A DNA stretch of 64,000 nucleotides from the NCBI GenBank assembly GCA_958295665.1, contig OY282558.1:67072789-67136788 (forward strand). Reading direction: 5' to 3'. Source of the DNA: Tipula vernalis (Eukaryota; Arthropoda; Insecta; Diptera; Tipulidae). The notes below the pieces were generated by a model. It did no database searches and was not told the origin of the DNA. It saw only the letters and a list, made by a program, of their open reading frames with translations. The position numbers and the translations under genes are program-made. Shown piece after piece: positions 22,571-35,292 of this stretch. Numbering within the stretch: the stretch's first letter is position 1; every line of letters starts with the position of its first letter.

Positions 22571-24959
22571 GCAGTAATATCTAGTAATCGATAGAGGAAC
22601 ATAAATGCCATTTAGTCTGTTGTGAAGTCTTTTGAGCAATAATTGATGAGAACGCATTTCTCTAGACCGATCATAAACCATTAACAGTGATTTTCAGCAG
22701 CAAAACATCATTTTGCATATATCAATTTAGGTAAAATAAAACATCAAAAAATAGCGAAAACACTTAAGATATGGACCCTGGAATTTATAAATTAGCAAAG
22801 GAGGGCCATTTAAAATTTTATATTGGCCAAACAGGAAGATCAAATAATAATGATAAAACAAATAATTTGTAATTTGAAAATCAGGATTTATGGTGGTGCA
22901 ATATATGCCAACACCAATTCGATTGAAATGTAATTTAAAGATTAGAATCCGATTTTTTTTTGTTAGCTCTGGGGAGATTAGAAATGAGTATTGATTTTTG
23001 GATCTTCTGGTTGCACGTACTCCACTGCATATTCAATAAAATTTAATTGAAACGTTCAAAAGGCAATTAGCATTTCTCAGTGCCTATCACCTTTGATGTC
23101 GAATTAACAATAAAAAAATGTTTTATTAGGTTTTAAAATCTATTGATTCAAATTTATTACATACTCGTTTCTACTAAGAGCTGAAAAAAAAATATTTTTT
23201 CAAAGCATATCCACTTACAAACTCGTACATTGAAATAAAAAAAAATGAAAATGTGAAATGAAAAAGGCGTTCAAGTTCAAGAACACAAATAACATAATAC
23301 ACTTATGTTCAGACTATTAGTCGGTTTTAATACAAGAAAAAACACTTTTTGTTTTCTATTCAATGCCATCATAACAGAAAGATAGGCCAAAACAAATGTT
23401 CAGTGTCTTTTGAGATGTACCACGTTTTGGCAAACTCGATATTTAAGACAATTTTCTACTGGGAATTGTGTAAGTGTATATATAGTATATGCCTTGGGGT
23501 CACTTAAGCATAAGTATGTAATACACGATTAATCTATTTCACCATAACAAATACAAAATTCCCACCAACTCATCAATTTTCATCTCGTTTAATTTAAATG
23601 CGTGAGAAGATTATTATAGTTTTCCGAGCAAATAAATCTAAAAATAAAAAAATTGTAATTATTCAAAACTAATCATATTCAGGTAAATCATACCCCACTA
23701 GACTTCTCATAATTAAAACATCCAAAAAAAAAAATTAATTAAACCAAAACATTTCATTTTTGTTTCCTAAAGTGCTGTGTAATTAGGATACAACTTTCTT
23801 TTGGGATATCATGCATCATGACTCATGAGATTTAATTTGGTATGCCTCTCTCTTTCTCTCTCTCCCGAAATTATCGCAGCCGACCGCACATGGAATCCTA
23901 TATAATATATTGCCTAATTAATTATGTAGTTAATTTAACAGCATTCAATAGAAAAAGATTTGTATCTATAATCCCATAAAACAGCAAAGACGATGAACTA
24001 TATAGACAAGAGACTTAATCATACAGTCAATAATGTCTTTCCCAAAAAAGAATATTTTTGATTGATTATGTTCAACACATCATGATCATAATAAAATAGA
24101 AAAAAAAAAAAATGTTGTATTATATTCTTTTATATTACATATTATTATGTACATTTTTATGTTTGATTAATTAAATGTATCAATTGTCTTGGATTTCTCT
24201 TCCACACGCATTTGTTACGGTTAATGTTTCAACATTTTATGCGCCTTTTTAGGGTTTAGCTATGTTATCATTTCTCTCTAATGTTTACAATACACGAGTA
24301 AGTGAAGTGATTTGTTTAGATTTTCTACATCTATAATGTAACTAGTTGTTGAATATTATGAACTGAAAAGTCATAACATGTATGTATGATGTAGTCAGTG
24401 ATTGATTGATTCATCTGCTCTCCTCACGTCTTATGTGTATATAGCTAATTTGTTGATAGGAGGTTAATTAGGGATGTTATTGTTATGATTTTGCACTTTG
24501 AAGGAAGGCGATACCATGTTTTCAATGTTCGACCTTAAAGCTACAGATTTTACAAATTTGAAGTTCTTATGTACTGCACACTTGTGTGTAAGGACGAGGT
24601 AATTGTTGAATTTAAAAACGAAATGTATACGTTAAAAAATTGATAACAGTTTCTTGTCGCGTAGATTTATTAAGTTTTTGAAATACAGGTGGGATCTGTG
24701 ACGTTTGCGGAAAGGGGTACTATATATGCGGCAGTGATCGATTCTGGAAACTCAATTCCCTTCATGCTTATATTCTCAGAGTCTGTAAGAGCTGGAAATG
24801 CTTCCGGATGGATAATTAACGTCGAATTTATTAAATTTATAGATCACTTCGGCGCAAGAAATAGTTTTAAAAATTTTAATGTCGTCCGCATAAGGCTCAG
24901 ACAATTTATCACATCACTTACGAAAATAATAAAGAGACTATAGTTCTCCACATCAGGAA
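22571..24959. other. AT-rich stretch
   Basis: No supported gene. A polypyrimidine run at 23850-23868 followed by a CAG at 23878-23880 resembles a 3' splice site, but no donor or reading frame supports an exon. An 84-codon ORF at 24689-24943 shows no recognisable motif. Confidence 0.4.
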
Positions 24960-25410
24960 GTTTCAGGAATATTGTAAAAAATTCGTGAAATTTCGAGAAA
25001 ATTCTGAAAACTTTGAAAAATTTCGAAATTATTTTGGAAAATTCATGAAATTTCGGGAATATTCTGGAAACTTTGAAAAATTTCGGAAATATCTTAGAAA
25101 AATCGAGATATTTCGGAAATATTCTAGAAAAATCGGGAAATTTCAGGAATATTTTAGAAAATTGGAGAAATTTTGGGAATATTCTGGAAACATCGAAAAA
25201 TTTCTGAATTATTTTAGAAAACTCGAGAAATTTCGGGAATATTCTAGGAAACTCGAGACGTTTTGGAATATTGTAGAAAATTCAAGAAATTTCGAGAATA
25301 TTCTAGGAAAATCGGGAAATTTCGGGAATATTGAAGGAAAACCGATAAATTTCGGAAATATTCCAGAAACATCGAGAAACTCTTCGGAAAGATTAAAAAA
25401 AAAATTGAGA
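24960..25410. repeat. Degenerate GAAATTTCGGGAATATTCTAG array
   Basis: About 450 bases built from 25-30 base blocks of the type GAAATTTCGGGAATATTCTAG plus AAAACTCG. It is the inverse orientation of the array at 7771-7970. It gives long spurious ORFs on both strands (for example 24985-25506, repeating KFREYSGN), which are not called as genes. Confidence 0.9.
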
Positions 25411-25557
25411 AACTTTTTATTTCGGTTTTTTGAACCCAACGAATGTCGTTTCCACTGTCAGGAGAGGCGTGTCCACGTAAAAGCAACGGCCGTATCAGGT
25501 ATATAAACGCGTGATGCGCCTACTGCGCCAACGAGAAAAAACTCCACGTTTTGGAAT

Positions 25558-26502
25558 CGGTGTGAAGTTTTTCGACACGTTTTTGGACAAAAATTTATGC
25601 GAGTATACATTGTGAATTTTTTGGACAAAATTGAGATTATAGAAAAAATTAGTTTGTGGACAAATGTTTATGCGAGTAAACACTATAGTTAACAAAAATA
25701 AAGTTATTCAAATTAAACAAGCCTCAAATAATTTCTAATATTCATTTCCAATATGCTTTTTAACAAATCAAAGAACTTAGCACCACTTTGATATTTTGAT
25801 ATGAGTTGTAGGGCTCTTGCAAAAAAATTTTGAATCTTAACAAATAGACGAATTTCGTTTGGAACAAGAACGTTGTTCTCTATTATACCAAATAGCATGA
25901 ACCTCAGAGATTGGCTCATATAGTGACTAAATAGGTTGTAAAGGGCATACATTGCGAAATTAAAATCACTTAGTGCCATTTTAATATGAGCCGTAGGGCT
26001 CTTGAAAAAAATTTTGAAAATTAACAAATCAACGAATTTCGTTTGGAACAAGGACGTTGTTCTCTATTATACCAAATAGCATGAACCTCAGAGATTGGGC
26101 TCATATAGTGACTATATAGGTTGTAAAGGGCATACATTGCGAAATTGAAATCACTATTATTATTAATTTTCATCGATTTCTCTATTCTCTTTCATCGATT
26201 TCTCATCGATCTTCACTATTATTATTAATTTTTTTCGATTTATTAATTTTCAAAAATGTTTTGCAAAAGTCCTACGGTTCATATGAAGATTTCAAAATGG
26301 CGCTTAGTTCGTTGATTTGTTGAAAAGAAAATTAGAAATGAATGTTAGAAATTATTTGAGGCTTATTTTATTTGAATTACTTTATTTTTGTTAAATACAC
26401 TGTTAAATGATGTACACCCGCATAAATATATGTCCAAAAACTTCACAGTACACTCGCTTAATTTTTTGTCCCAAAAAAAAGTGTCCAAAAACTTCACACC
26501 GG
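25558..26502. mobile_element. Foldback/MITE-like element with about 250-bp inverted arms
   Basis: The left arm starts CGGTGTGAAGTTTTT at 25558, and the right arm ends with its complement (AAAAACTTCACACCG) at 26502. The arms match over about 250 bases with indels, including GCCTCAAATAATTTCTAA in both. The centre contains a tandem duplication with a period of 184 bases (for example the GGAACAAG.ACGTTGTTCTC block at 25861 and again at 26045). No transposase is encoded. Target duplication not identified. Confidence 0.75.
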
Positions 26503-26519
26503 TCGTTTTGTAGGGGAAT

Positions 26520-26960
26520 ATAGCGAAGAGAAAATTAATGCTGTTGAAGAGGCTGATAGTGAGTTAGGGACGTCAGTAGAATTAGTGCTTCTACTTTAGA
26601 ATCGGCGGAGAATGAGAATGAAATTGAGAATGAGCGGGAGACTGATGAAGGAAGTAGACACCATCATTTTGTCTAAGGCATGGATCAACATAAATGGTGT
26701 CTCACCCCTTCGGAAGCTCAGGCCGCAGCTCAAATATTACAGATCTAAAGCTATTGAGCAGCTGCCTCTTCTGATATAAATCTATAATTGTGAAGCGCAT
26801 TATTTAAAGAGAAAATTTTGGAAATCGCTTGGAAATTTACAAATGTCTAAATTTAACGATACGTATCAGACAAAAGTAACATTTAGTGTGCTTCGTTTCA
26901 AATTATCAATTTAAACGAATTAAAGACATTCGTAGGCCTTCTATTGCGGTGTAAGGTGTC
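26520..26960 (+). pseudogene. piggyBac-like transposase remnant
   Basis: An acidic N-terminal stretch (EEKINAVEEADSELG, then ENENEIENERETDEG after a frameshift) is followed by KWCLTPSEAQAAAQIL, LFKEKILEIAWKFTN and NLNELKTFVGLLLRCKV. The last two resemble the start of the piggyBac transposase DDE domain (a TN block and an ELkaFiGLL block). Stops and frame changes are frequent. The order is right but each block is short, so this remains a moderate call. Confidence 0.5.
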
Positions 26961-28390
26961 GAAAAAGCGTTAACCTATAAGATTTATTATATTAAAAATC
27001 TAGGAGATGTCCAGCCTGGTGTTTTCTACGTATTTTCCTCAAGATTTAGTTATAGTTTTCAGTAGTCGTTTCCTATTGCTGACATCTATTGGCAGCTACT
27101 TATTATCTCAATTCAAAACTGATTTTCTCAAGATTGAAGAAGAAAAAATATTTTGATGTTACTCATGATACTGCCACTACAATATGATTCCAGTAGTTGG
27201 TAAGAGTCAAAAATTGAAATCTCGCTTGGGGCTCGAAATCGAATTCTAGAATGGGATATCAAATCTCCAAAAGTATTTCCACTTCTGCCTGAAGACGTAG
27301 TTGGTTATGGTTGTGACATCCTTTCAAAGAAGCTGGAATTTATCAGAAATCTTATGCAACTTACTAAAATTCAATTTATTTCTCGATACTAACCTTTTAG
27401 CTCGAAACTCTTTGCGCAACGATTTTCTGAATCTTTTTCCATCAAACCTGGAGTGTAGCGCATGGCAATTGCAGAAAGAGAATTTTTGTCGTTTACCCTT
27501 TTCCAGGCAATCGTTGAAGATTATGTGATTTAAGTCTGAAAAAAACACGACTTTTCCATTCGATGAAACCGTTTTTGTGCTCTTTGGGGCATTTCATCAG
27601 AAGAAATGTATCTTATTGGAGTGAAATTTTGAGTAGAAATTGACGAAACCTTTAGTTTGAGCTTAGTGAGTAAATGAAGCTTTCAATTGAATATACCTTT
27701 CGCGCAAAGAAAATTTCACAGCTAAAATCGGTTCCCGTAATAGTGTTTTCTAGAGAAGGTGATACATTTGAAACAAATCACAAACAATAAACATTTCTGA
27801 CATAAAATTCCTGTCAAAATATCTATTTTATTATACACATTCAATATTTTTATCGACAACATAATTCAATTAAATTTAATCGTCATCCATCAAATTGAAT
27901 ATTCATATTCTAATTTATTTGTTTATAAGCCATTTGATTGTGTTCGATAAGTGAAAATTGAAAACCAATAAATCAGACAAACAACAAAATAATGATTTTG
28001 ATTCTTTTCTTCGAGAAGTTTTACATTTTTAACCCTTTGTTAGATGGACGATTCATTTATTACCGAAATATTCGATAAAATTGTGCTTCCACTACAAGTG
28101 TGTGTTAAATAATGTAAATGAAGTGACGAAAAAAAAAATTCTAATTTTCCATACAAATTTGTTGTTGTCATATAAAATCAACCAAAATTTATGTTAATTT
28201 AATGACTACGACAACGACGACGACAACGACATTGGTGCGCGCTGCGTTGATTGATTAATTGTAAATTGAACAAAATATACTTTATGATTTTTTATACATA
28301 ATTTAATTAAAAATTCATTTCAAGACAATTAAACAAAATATTTTAATTTTTTTTATTACAAAATCACGAACAACATTATAAACGCGTTAC
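26961..28390. other. Unassigned stretch
   Basis: May contain further decayed piggyBac sequence up to about 27200. Overlapping short ORFs at 27301-27548 lack known motifs. 28201-28240 has a purine/CGA-rich patch (ACGACAACGACG) followed by a GC-rich GCGCGCTGCG, which stands out from the AT-rich flanks. Confidence 0.4.
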
Positions 28391-28421
28391 CTCCCTTGCG
28401 CTGCTGTTGCTGACGGTTGGC
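28391..28421 (-). other. Candidate 31-nt microexon
   Basis: On the minus strand a pyrimidine-rich TTCACACTCAG acceptor is followed by 31 bases and a GTAAC donor. The 31 bases have codon-like composition, and one frame gives ANRQQQQRKG. It is GC-richer than the flanking DNA. It could be a short exon of a host gene on the minus strand, downstream of the candidate exon at 28767-28854. No protein was recognised. Confidence 0.3.
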
Positions 28422-28766
28422 CTGAGTGTGAATGACATTTACATATTATGGTTTGTATTTGTAGGAATGACGAATAGATTTTTGTGACTTTTGGACATAA
28501 TACATAAAACATATAAAATGCAATGCTGTGTTTGTAAAGTAAAAAGGTTGGTGACATACTTACCAATTTAATATTGGTGCTATAAATTGCTATAATTAGC
28601 ATAGACAAATTGTACAACGACTCACTGAATTTTACTGTTCGTACATTACCATGGAGTATAATAAACATAAATCATTTTTCCATGTTTCATGTTTCCTCTT
28701 ATATTGATTTATGCATTTGCTGTGTTTTATATAGTTTTTATACATAATAATTATATAAACGTGTAC

Positions 28767-28854
28767 CTTGTTCAAAATTAATTATATACAAATTGAATTT
28801 GTCACCATCGCGAGGCGTGTGAGTTGGATAATTACGTGCGCGCTGATTTGTCAT
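28767..28854 (-). other. Candidate exon with start codon
   Basis: On the minus strand an ATG at 28854 opens a frame reading MTNQRARNYPTHTPRDG followed by DKFNLYIINFEQ, ending at CAAG followed by GTACAC, a plausible donor. The first half uses GC-rich codons (CGCGCACGT, CCTCGCGAT) unlike the neighbourhood. It would be a coding exon of 88 bases, and the next candidate exon downstream is at 28391-28421. The product is not recognised, and the ORF also continues past the donor to a stop, so it could be chance. Confidence 0.25.
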
Positions 28855-29499
28855 TGTAAAATTTAAATGATTTTTGATATCTTTGATGATGTGTGACCTA
28901 AATAAATACTGGCAGGGTTTGGGACATAACTTAAAATTTGAATGGTCCATCCGGTATGACCACTTAACTTCATCCATCTAAATAACTTGAAATTTAAGCG
29001 TCATATAGAAAAATGTTCCGGCCCAAAGTGATCTGATCTTGACGGCGGGACACAAATCTAACTTATTTTTGATGACCTTGAAATTACGTAGCAAGGTCAT
29101 ATTAAGATCAAGTTAATTTTTTGAGTATAGACCTACATATTTTTTTAACGGTATCTTATTTTATGCAAAAAATCCGATACTTTTGTCTGAAGCTTTTTTT
29201 TTTTACCCGTCTTCTATATAATTTTGTCATACTTACCCCTCAGTACCGAGCCCCTTCTTCTGGAATGTATTTTTATACAATCCTTAGTTTTCATGATATT
29301 TAGATTCGAAACATTTAGGCAGGACTTAAATGGTTGGGACTAAATTGTGCAAATTAAGTAATTGCTAAAAGCTCTTTGTAACTGGGCAAACTTCATCATT
29401 TTTACCAGTAAAATTTTATCTTGGTGGATGTCTAATATCTTCAGTGGTTTTTAATCGATTTGCCAAATGAGGGAAAATATTTCTATGGACAATAGTTAG
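28855..29499. other. Unassigned stretch
   Basis: No gene, repeat or RNA recognised. T-rich runs at 29145-29200. Confidence 0.4.
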
Positions 29500-29689
29500 C
29501 TTACAATTTAGTCGCTTGAGTAGCATTTTAGGTCGAATTTTAGTGGATTTTATGACGAATTTTTAAATTGGGGTGAATTTTGAGCAAATTATTTTTATGG
29601 CGAATATGTAAAAAAGATTCAAAATTTCTAGAGTGAATTTTAAGTAGAATTTTATAGAGATTATTATAGGGCGAATTTTAGTGTTTTTT

Positions 29690-29920
29690 TTTTGGAATTT
29701 GTCTAACATAACTTTCACTGACTTCGAGAAAATGGAAAATTATCATAAAGTGGGAAAGAGGAAATTCGCCAATCACCCTGTTCTCCTGGTTTGGCCCCTT
29801 GCGATGTTTTTCTCTTTCCTAAGCATGAAGAAAAAGTTCATTGAAAAAAAAAAAAATCCTCAAATCATTTTGAGGAAGCTTAAATAAGTTGGAAACATTG
29901 GGGTAAACTGTTTCATGCTA
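29690..29920 (+). pseudogene. Mariner/Tc1-like transposase scrap
   Basis: One frame reads SPGLAPCDVFLFPKHEEK, matching the SPDLAPCDFFLFPKLK block around the last catalytic Asp of mariner-like transposases. Downstream SWKHWGKLFHAKNK resembles the W.KRW.KC region. Frames are broken and an A-run lies at 29846-29857. It sits at the left margin of the GTGAATTTTA array. Confidence 0.6.
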
Positions 29921-30300
29921 AGAACAAACGTGAACCCCCAATTTACGAATAACTTTCAACATAAAACATTCATCTTTAAATAAATTTTAAAACAAGCTAT
30001 GATGAGACTCTCTTATTAAATACCTGTTACTCCCGGCTTTGAGATTAGGTTTAATCGCACAGATTTCAGATTAAAAAACCAAACAAAAAAATTCGCGTCA
30101 TGTTTAATCAAGCGATCTCGGTTGATCCGGGCGTTCTTGTGCTGGTAATGCGGTTTGGAAGTCGTTCTCCAAATAAAAGTGGTACACAGCTTAGGGCACG
30201 AGAACTGTTACCATTTTTAGGTAATATAAGCCGGAAGTAGCTACGTATAAAGAAATTTGTTGTTAAGTAAGAAGTATTTGTTGTTGTATATGTTAGAGCA
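29921..30300. other. Unassigned unique segment at the array edge
   Basis: A less AT-rich segment between the mariner scrap and the main array (for example around 30115-30190) with no recognised coding content. Possibly old transposon sequence. Confidence 0.4.
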
Positions 30301-32249
30301 ATTAAAATTCAGAATTTTTCCAAACATTCAGAATTTTTCCAAAAAATTAACAAAATCTTGATTAATTTAATGATTTGAATTTTGTAGGTTAAATGTGATA
30401 TTTTCAAATTAAAAAAATTATTGAATTCGATAATTTTCAAACTTGCATACTATAACTGAAAATTCATCTTTAAAATTGCGAATAAAGAATTTTAGGGGAA
30501 ATTTTATAAATTGAGAGAACTTTATGATGAATTGAAAGACTAATTATATGTTGAATTTTTCGAAGAATTTTGCGGTGAATTTTAAGTTTAAATTTTCAAA
30601 TTTTACGGTGAATATAAGTGTGAATTTTTCAGAGTTTTATGTTGAACTGTAGAGTGAATTGGGATAGTTATAAGATGAATTTAAGGACATTTTATTGTGA
30701 ATTTTATATTTAATTATGTGTTGAATTTTACAATGACACAATTTTATTTTCGGGTAAATTTTACTGGATTTTACGTTGAATTTTAAGGAGAATTTTATGG
30801 TGTATGGTGGTATTCATTAATTGGAATGACGTTGATGCGCAATTGTGGTGAAATTAAGAAAAAAGAAAAATTAAGTGAATTATTTTTAATTAACATGGGT
30901 TGATTAATATTTAAAAATTTTCTGCTTGAATTTTAGGCTAAGTTTTAGGAATAATTTTAAGCTGAGTTGTAGGGAAAATTATAGGGTGAATTTTAGAAAT
31001 TGGGCTGAAATTAGTAAATTATGTTGTGAATTTTAGAGTGAGTTAAGTATTATGTTTAAGAGTAAATTCTAGTGCTTTTTCACTAGATTTCAGAGTGAGT
31101 TTTGGAAAATTTTATGATTAATTTTTGGTGCAACTTTAACTTTATGTAAGCTTTTTTTTTGTTGAATTTTAGGGTCAATTCTAGAAATCGAAGTGAAATT
31201 GTGATGAAATTTGAATTTTGAGTGAAGCTTATTGAAAATTTTATGTTGAATTTTACTGCAAATTTTAAAGTGAATTTTAAGACGATATTTCCGCTAAATT
31301 TTAGTGTAAATTTTAGAGTGAATTATATTAGATTTTAGTTTAGGGATTTTTATTATAATAACTCATAGGATAAACTGGGAAGGAATTTATTGTCAGTTTT
31401 CATGAACAATTTCATGTTGAAATTAAGCGTGATTTGTATGGTTAAGTTCAGAAATTGGGGTGAGATTTATGTTCAATTCTGGTGAAAAAAGGGGAATTTT
31501 AGAATTAATTTTAAGGTATGTATGAGGACGAACCAAATACGGTTGATTTTACAGTGAATTTTAGAAATCGGTTGAAATTGGTAGATATGTTTTGAGAATT
31601 ATATAGTGAATTTAAGGGTGGAATTCTAGAACACTTTTTGATTGATTTTATTGTTAGTTTTAAGATGAATTTTTGAAAATTTTAGGGTCAATTTTCGAGA
31701 ATATTATTATGAATTTTATCAAATTCACCTCTTTAGGAGTTTTATGATGAATTGTAGATAAATTTTATTATAATTTTTTATAGCGAATTTTAGTTTAAAT
31801 TAAGCGCGAATTGTTCGGTGAAGATCAGAAACTGGGAATAAACTCAGAAATTTATTGGATTAGTTATAAGTTTAATTTAACGATTGAGTTTTGGAGAATT
31901 TTATTATTACTTTTAGAATTTGGGCTGAAATTGGAAGAATTGTATTGTGAATTTAATGGTAAGTTTACGGATTAATTTTAGTGTTTTTTCGATGGGTTTT
32001 ATTGTCAATTTTAGGAGAATTTGATGGTGAAACCTCCCCTAAGTTTTGACGAACTTTATGTTTAATTTTAGGGGAATTTTAAAATGTATTTTAGGTAAAT
32101 TTTTTGGCTAAGTTTATATTGAATTTAGAGTACATTTTAGAAACTGGGGAGAAATTATAGATTTTTAGGATTTATTTATTCCTGATTTATAGAAATAATT
32201 GGATGAATTTTTTGTTGAATTTAAATGATCAATGAATTTTAGGCTGAAT

Positions 32250-32830
32250 TGTTAGAAATGGATTTCCTCTCAAGTAATGTGTAAATCGAGAAAGAAATTG
32301 GTTTGAATTAGCTTGCACAATTCAGTAAATATATTACTTAGCATTTATTTATAACGAATACGAATAGCTCGTAATTTATAATTTATAGTCCAAAATCCAA
32401 TTAATATGAAAAATTAAAACTATTTAGTTAAAATTATTATATATTTCGAAAATTTAAAAGTTTAAACAAAATAACTTACCTCTGAATTATGTACTTCAAT
32501 AATTTGCTACATTGTTAAAATTGTTGAGAATCAAATGTCAAAATTGTAAATTATTGAAATCAACCCTAATTATTATAGCCACTGAACGAACCATAAGCCA
32601 AATCGATTGTTATCGAGATATTTTGGTTATTTCGTTTTGGTATTGCTTTTTCTTTTTCATTCCCATACCGAGCTATAAGACAAGTAGTACATCATAGAAA
32701 AGTAGTATCTTAAACCAAATAAATTGAGTTAATAAAAAACCTAAATTTTTATAATAAATTCAATTTGATTAATAAAAAATAATTCTTTACTTACAAATTA
32801 AAAATGATAGTTTGTTTTTTATCCGATACA
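32250..32830 (+). repeat. 5' LTR of the BEL/Pao element
   Basis: Runs from the loss of satellite homology (TGTTAGAAATGG) to GATACA, six bases before the primer binding site. TG...CA ends and size fit BEL/Pao LTRs. No second LTR is left for comparison, so both boundaries are inferred from the satellite junction and the primer site. Confidence 0.6.
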
Positions 32831-32836
32831 TATTTT

Positions 32837-32854
32837 TGGTGCCGAAACCCGGGA
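32837..32854 (+). other. Primer binding site for tRNA-Phe
   Basis: TGGTGCCGAAACCCGGGA is the exact complement of the 3' end of insect tRNA-Phe including CCA (18 bases), from recalled tRNA sequence. It primes minus-strand DNA synthesis in the retrotransposon. It lies just inside the inferred LTR end. Confidence 0.85.
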
Positions 32855-33223
32855 CTGGGTCCCAATTACTAAATTTCAAAATTTTTTGTGTGTGATTTTC
32901 ATGTAAGGAAAGCTTTAACTTAGACAGTATCATTAACTATCCGCTAATATCAAAATAGTGAACATTTTTAGTGCCTAAAATTAATAAAAATTAAAAATGT
33001 GTGTGTGAACCATGTGGCAGTGAATCATCAAAAATCGCTGAATCAATGTCCGCCATTAGACGCATAAAATTAATACAAAAAAAAAAATTTCTGCAAAGTG
33101 AATACGATTGTGTCGCGATTCATAGCTGAACTTAATTCATTTTAAAACAAAATTTGCGAAGCAAATATTTCAAAGTAACCAATTTTGTGAATTTTAATAT
33201 TTGCTGGGACGTGCCTTGTTTTA

Positions 33224-34513
33224 TTGAAATTGAAAATGGACAGATTAATTCGACAACGTGATCGAATTCTAAGAAGAATGGCGATAATTGTAACTTTTTC
33301 AAAGGACATTGATGAGCACATATCTCTAAATTCTCTTGAGGTGCGTCTTTCACATCTAATCGACTACCATAAATCATTTTCGAGCACTGAAGAACAATTA
33401 GATGAATTTGATGATCACGCATCAATCAGTGATAAAGTCGATGAAGATTATTACAACGCAAGAGCATCATTGGAAAACGCCGTTATGAATCTGAAGCAAG
33501 TCTAACATCAAGCTAAGTCGGATGATTTAAATCAAACACTCGAACATTTCGTTACTCAGCAGAAAACTTTTTATGAGAATCTCAATTCAACGCAAACTAT
33601 GAAATTATCCAAGATTAATATTGAACCGTTCCATTCCGTTACCATACATAATCATCCACATTTGAAAGGAGTTCAAAAATTACAACAATTGAAAAGTCTG
33701 TTGCATGGTGAAGCAGCAGCAACAGAGCAAAATTATGAAGAAGCCTGGACGAAATTAAACCGACGATATGAAACACCAAAACCTATTGTCGCAACAATAA
33801 TTCAATCATTTCTGGATCAAAAAACATGTAATGTTGCAAATTACAAGGACCCACGAAAACTGTTTGATTATTCAGACGAAATTATACGAGCATTGTGCAG
33901 CATTGGACCTGAGGTTGAGACCCGAGATCCATGGCTCATTCACTTGTTACTTGGGAAGGTTGACGATGACACAAAACAGTTATGGGCTAGAACATCGGTT
34001 GATGAACAACATCCTACGTTTTCCAAGTTCATGGAATTTCTGAATAGTCGATGCGATGCCCTTGAATCGTGTATCAAACAGTCGAGGAGAACACTTCCGA
34101 ATAAGCAACTCAAATCATTTTTATCGGAAACCAATTCAACGTTAGTAAAATACAATTGCATTGAATGTAATGATGACCATTTGCTCTACAAGTGTCCAGT
34201 CTTTAAAAATAAATATTTGAACGGTCACTACGCACTTGTAAAAGATCGCTTATTATGCCACAACTGCTTGCGAAAGGGGCATTTTTCATCACAATTCACG
34301 TTCAAAACCAGCTGCCTGATTTGTATGAGTAAATACCACACTCTTTTACATACTGATCAACAGATTACATCACAATCTGCGAGCATCAAACATGAGTCAG
34401 TAATCAACACAGATGATGTATCCACAACCAGTCAGTCAACTAATTTACAAAACCATGCAAGAGACCCAGATAACACGCCAACTCAAACATATTCAACAAC
34501 GTTACCAGAATAA
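33224..34513 (+). pseudogene. BEL/Pao gag with premature stop
   Basis: One frame from 33224 (MDRLIRQRDRILRRM, helical N-terminus) is interrupted by a TAA at 33503-33505 and then continues in the same frame to 34513. The main gag domain (DUF1759-like) has LPK-type sequence LSKINIEPFHS, VQKLQQLKSLLHGEAA, and FLDQKTCNVANYKD. Compared with the family, the segment between PFHS and HNHPHLKG is too short, suggesting an in-frame deletion. Knuckles CIECNDDHLLYKC and CHNCLRKGHFSSQF close the protein. Apart from the stop and small deletions the gag is well preserved. Confidence 0.85.
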
Positions 34514-34589
34514 GAAAATCAAGGACTACATTTACCACCTACTTATACTCTACTACCCACTGCTATCGTTAATGCTCAGTCACGCAGCG

Positions 34590-35292
34590 GAGAGACCAAA
34601 CTAGCTCGAGTACTCTTAGATTCCGGATCACAATGTACATTCATGACCGAATCTTTAGTAAAAACCTAAGCCTATCAAAAAGAAAATCACATACAAAAAT
34701 TTACGGCTTAGCAGGAACATTGGCGGATTATACTCGCGGGAAGACAACTTTAACGATTCAATCTCGAATCATTTCAAGTTATAACATCACTGTTACGGCT
34801 CAGATTGTTAAAACGATTTCAACAAACATACCTGAGAATATTATACCACTGCCATCCACTGACCGGTTGAATGGTGTAGAATTGGCCGATCCATACTTTC
34901 ATCAACCCCGTGCGAGTGATATTTTAATTGGAATCGATCATTTCTTCAGCTTTATCGAATATGAGCAACTGTTCATACCAGGATTACCACCACTTCAAAA
35001 GTCTACTTTTGGATGGTTGGCAGCTGGGTGTATGAGAAGTGATGTTTCTGCAATATGCCATATCGGCTTAATGCGAGATCAGCCTTACGTTGATAATGAA
35101 GATTTCAACGAGATATTAAGAAAGTTTTGGACCATAGAAGAACCACCATGTAATGCGCTACTGCCTTTGGCGCCATCCGACGTTTACTGCCAAGAGTTAT
35201 TTGCATCTACGTCAACTAAAAATGAGAACGGTCGCTGGATAGTACGCTTACCATTTAAAGAGCATCGTACAAAATTGGGAATTCGTACTTAA
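34590..35292 (+). pseudogene. BEL/Pao aspartic protease and linker
   Basis: LARVLLDSGSQCTFMTES carries the active-site DSGS; a shift joins it to the long frame 34633-35292. That frame has KIYGLAGTLADYTRG, RASDILIGIDHFF, and KSTFGWLAAG, as in DUF1758-type proteases, then the linker FWTIEEPPCN and RWIVRLPFKEHRTKLG that precedes RT in Pao polyproteins. A stop at 35290-35292 ends it. Confidence 0.85.

Noticed and set aside
23850..23985. Possible exon after a polypyrimidine tract and CAG
   Set aside because: The frame is only 30 codons, no donor site follows, and composition matches the flanks.
24985..25506. 173-codon ORF with KFREYSGN-type repeats, and its complements
   Set aside because: Both strands are open because the array words lack stop codons; no conserved domain.
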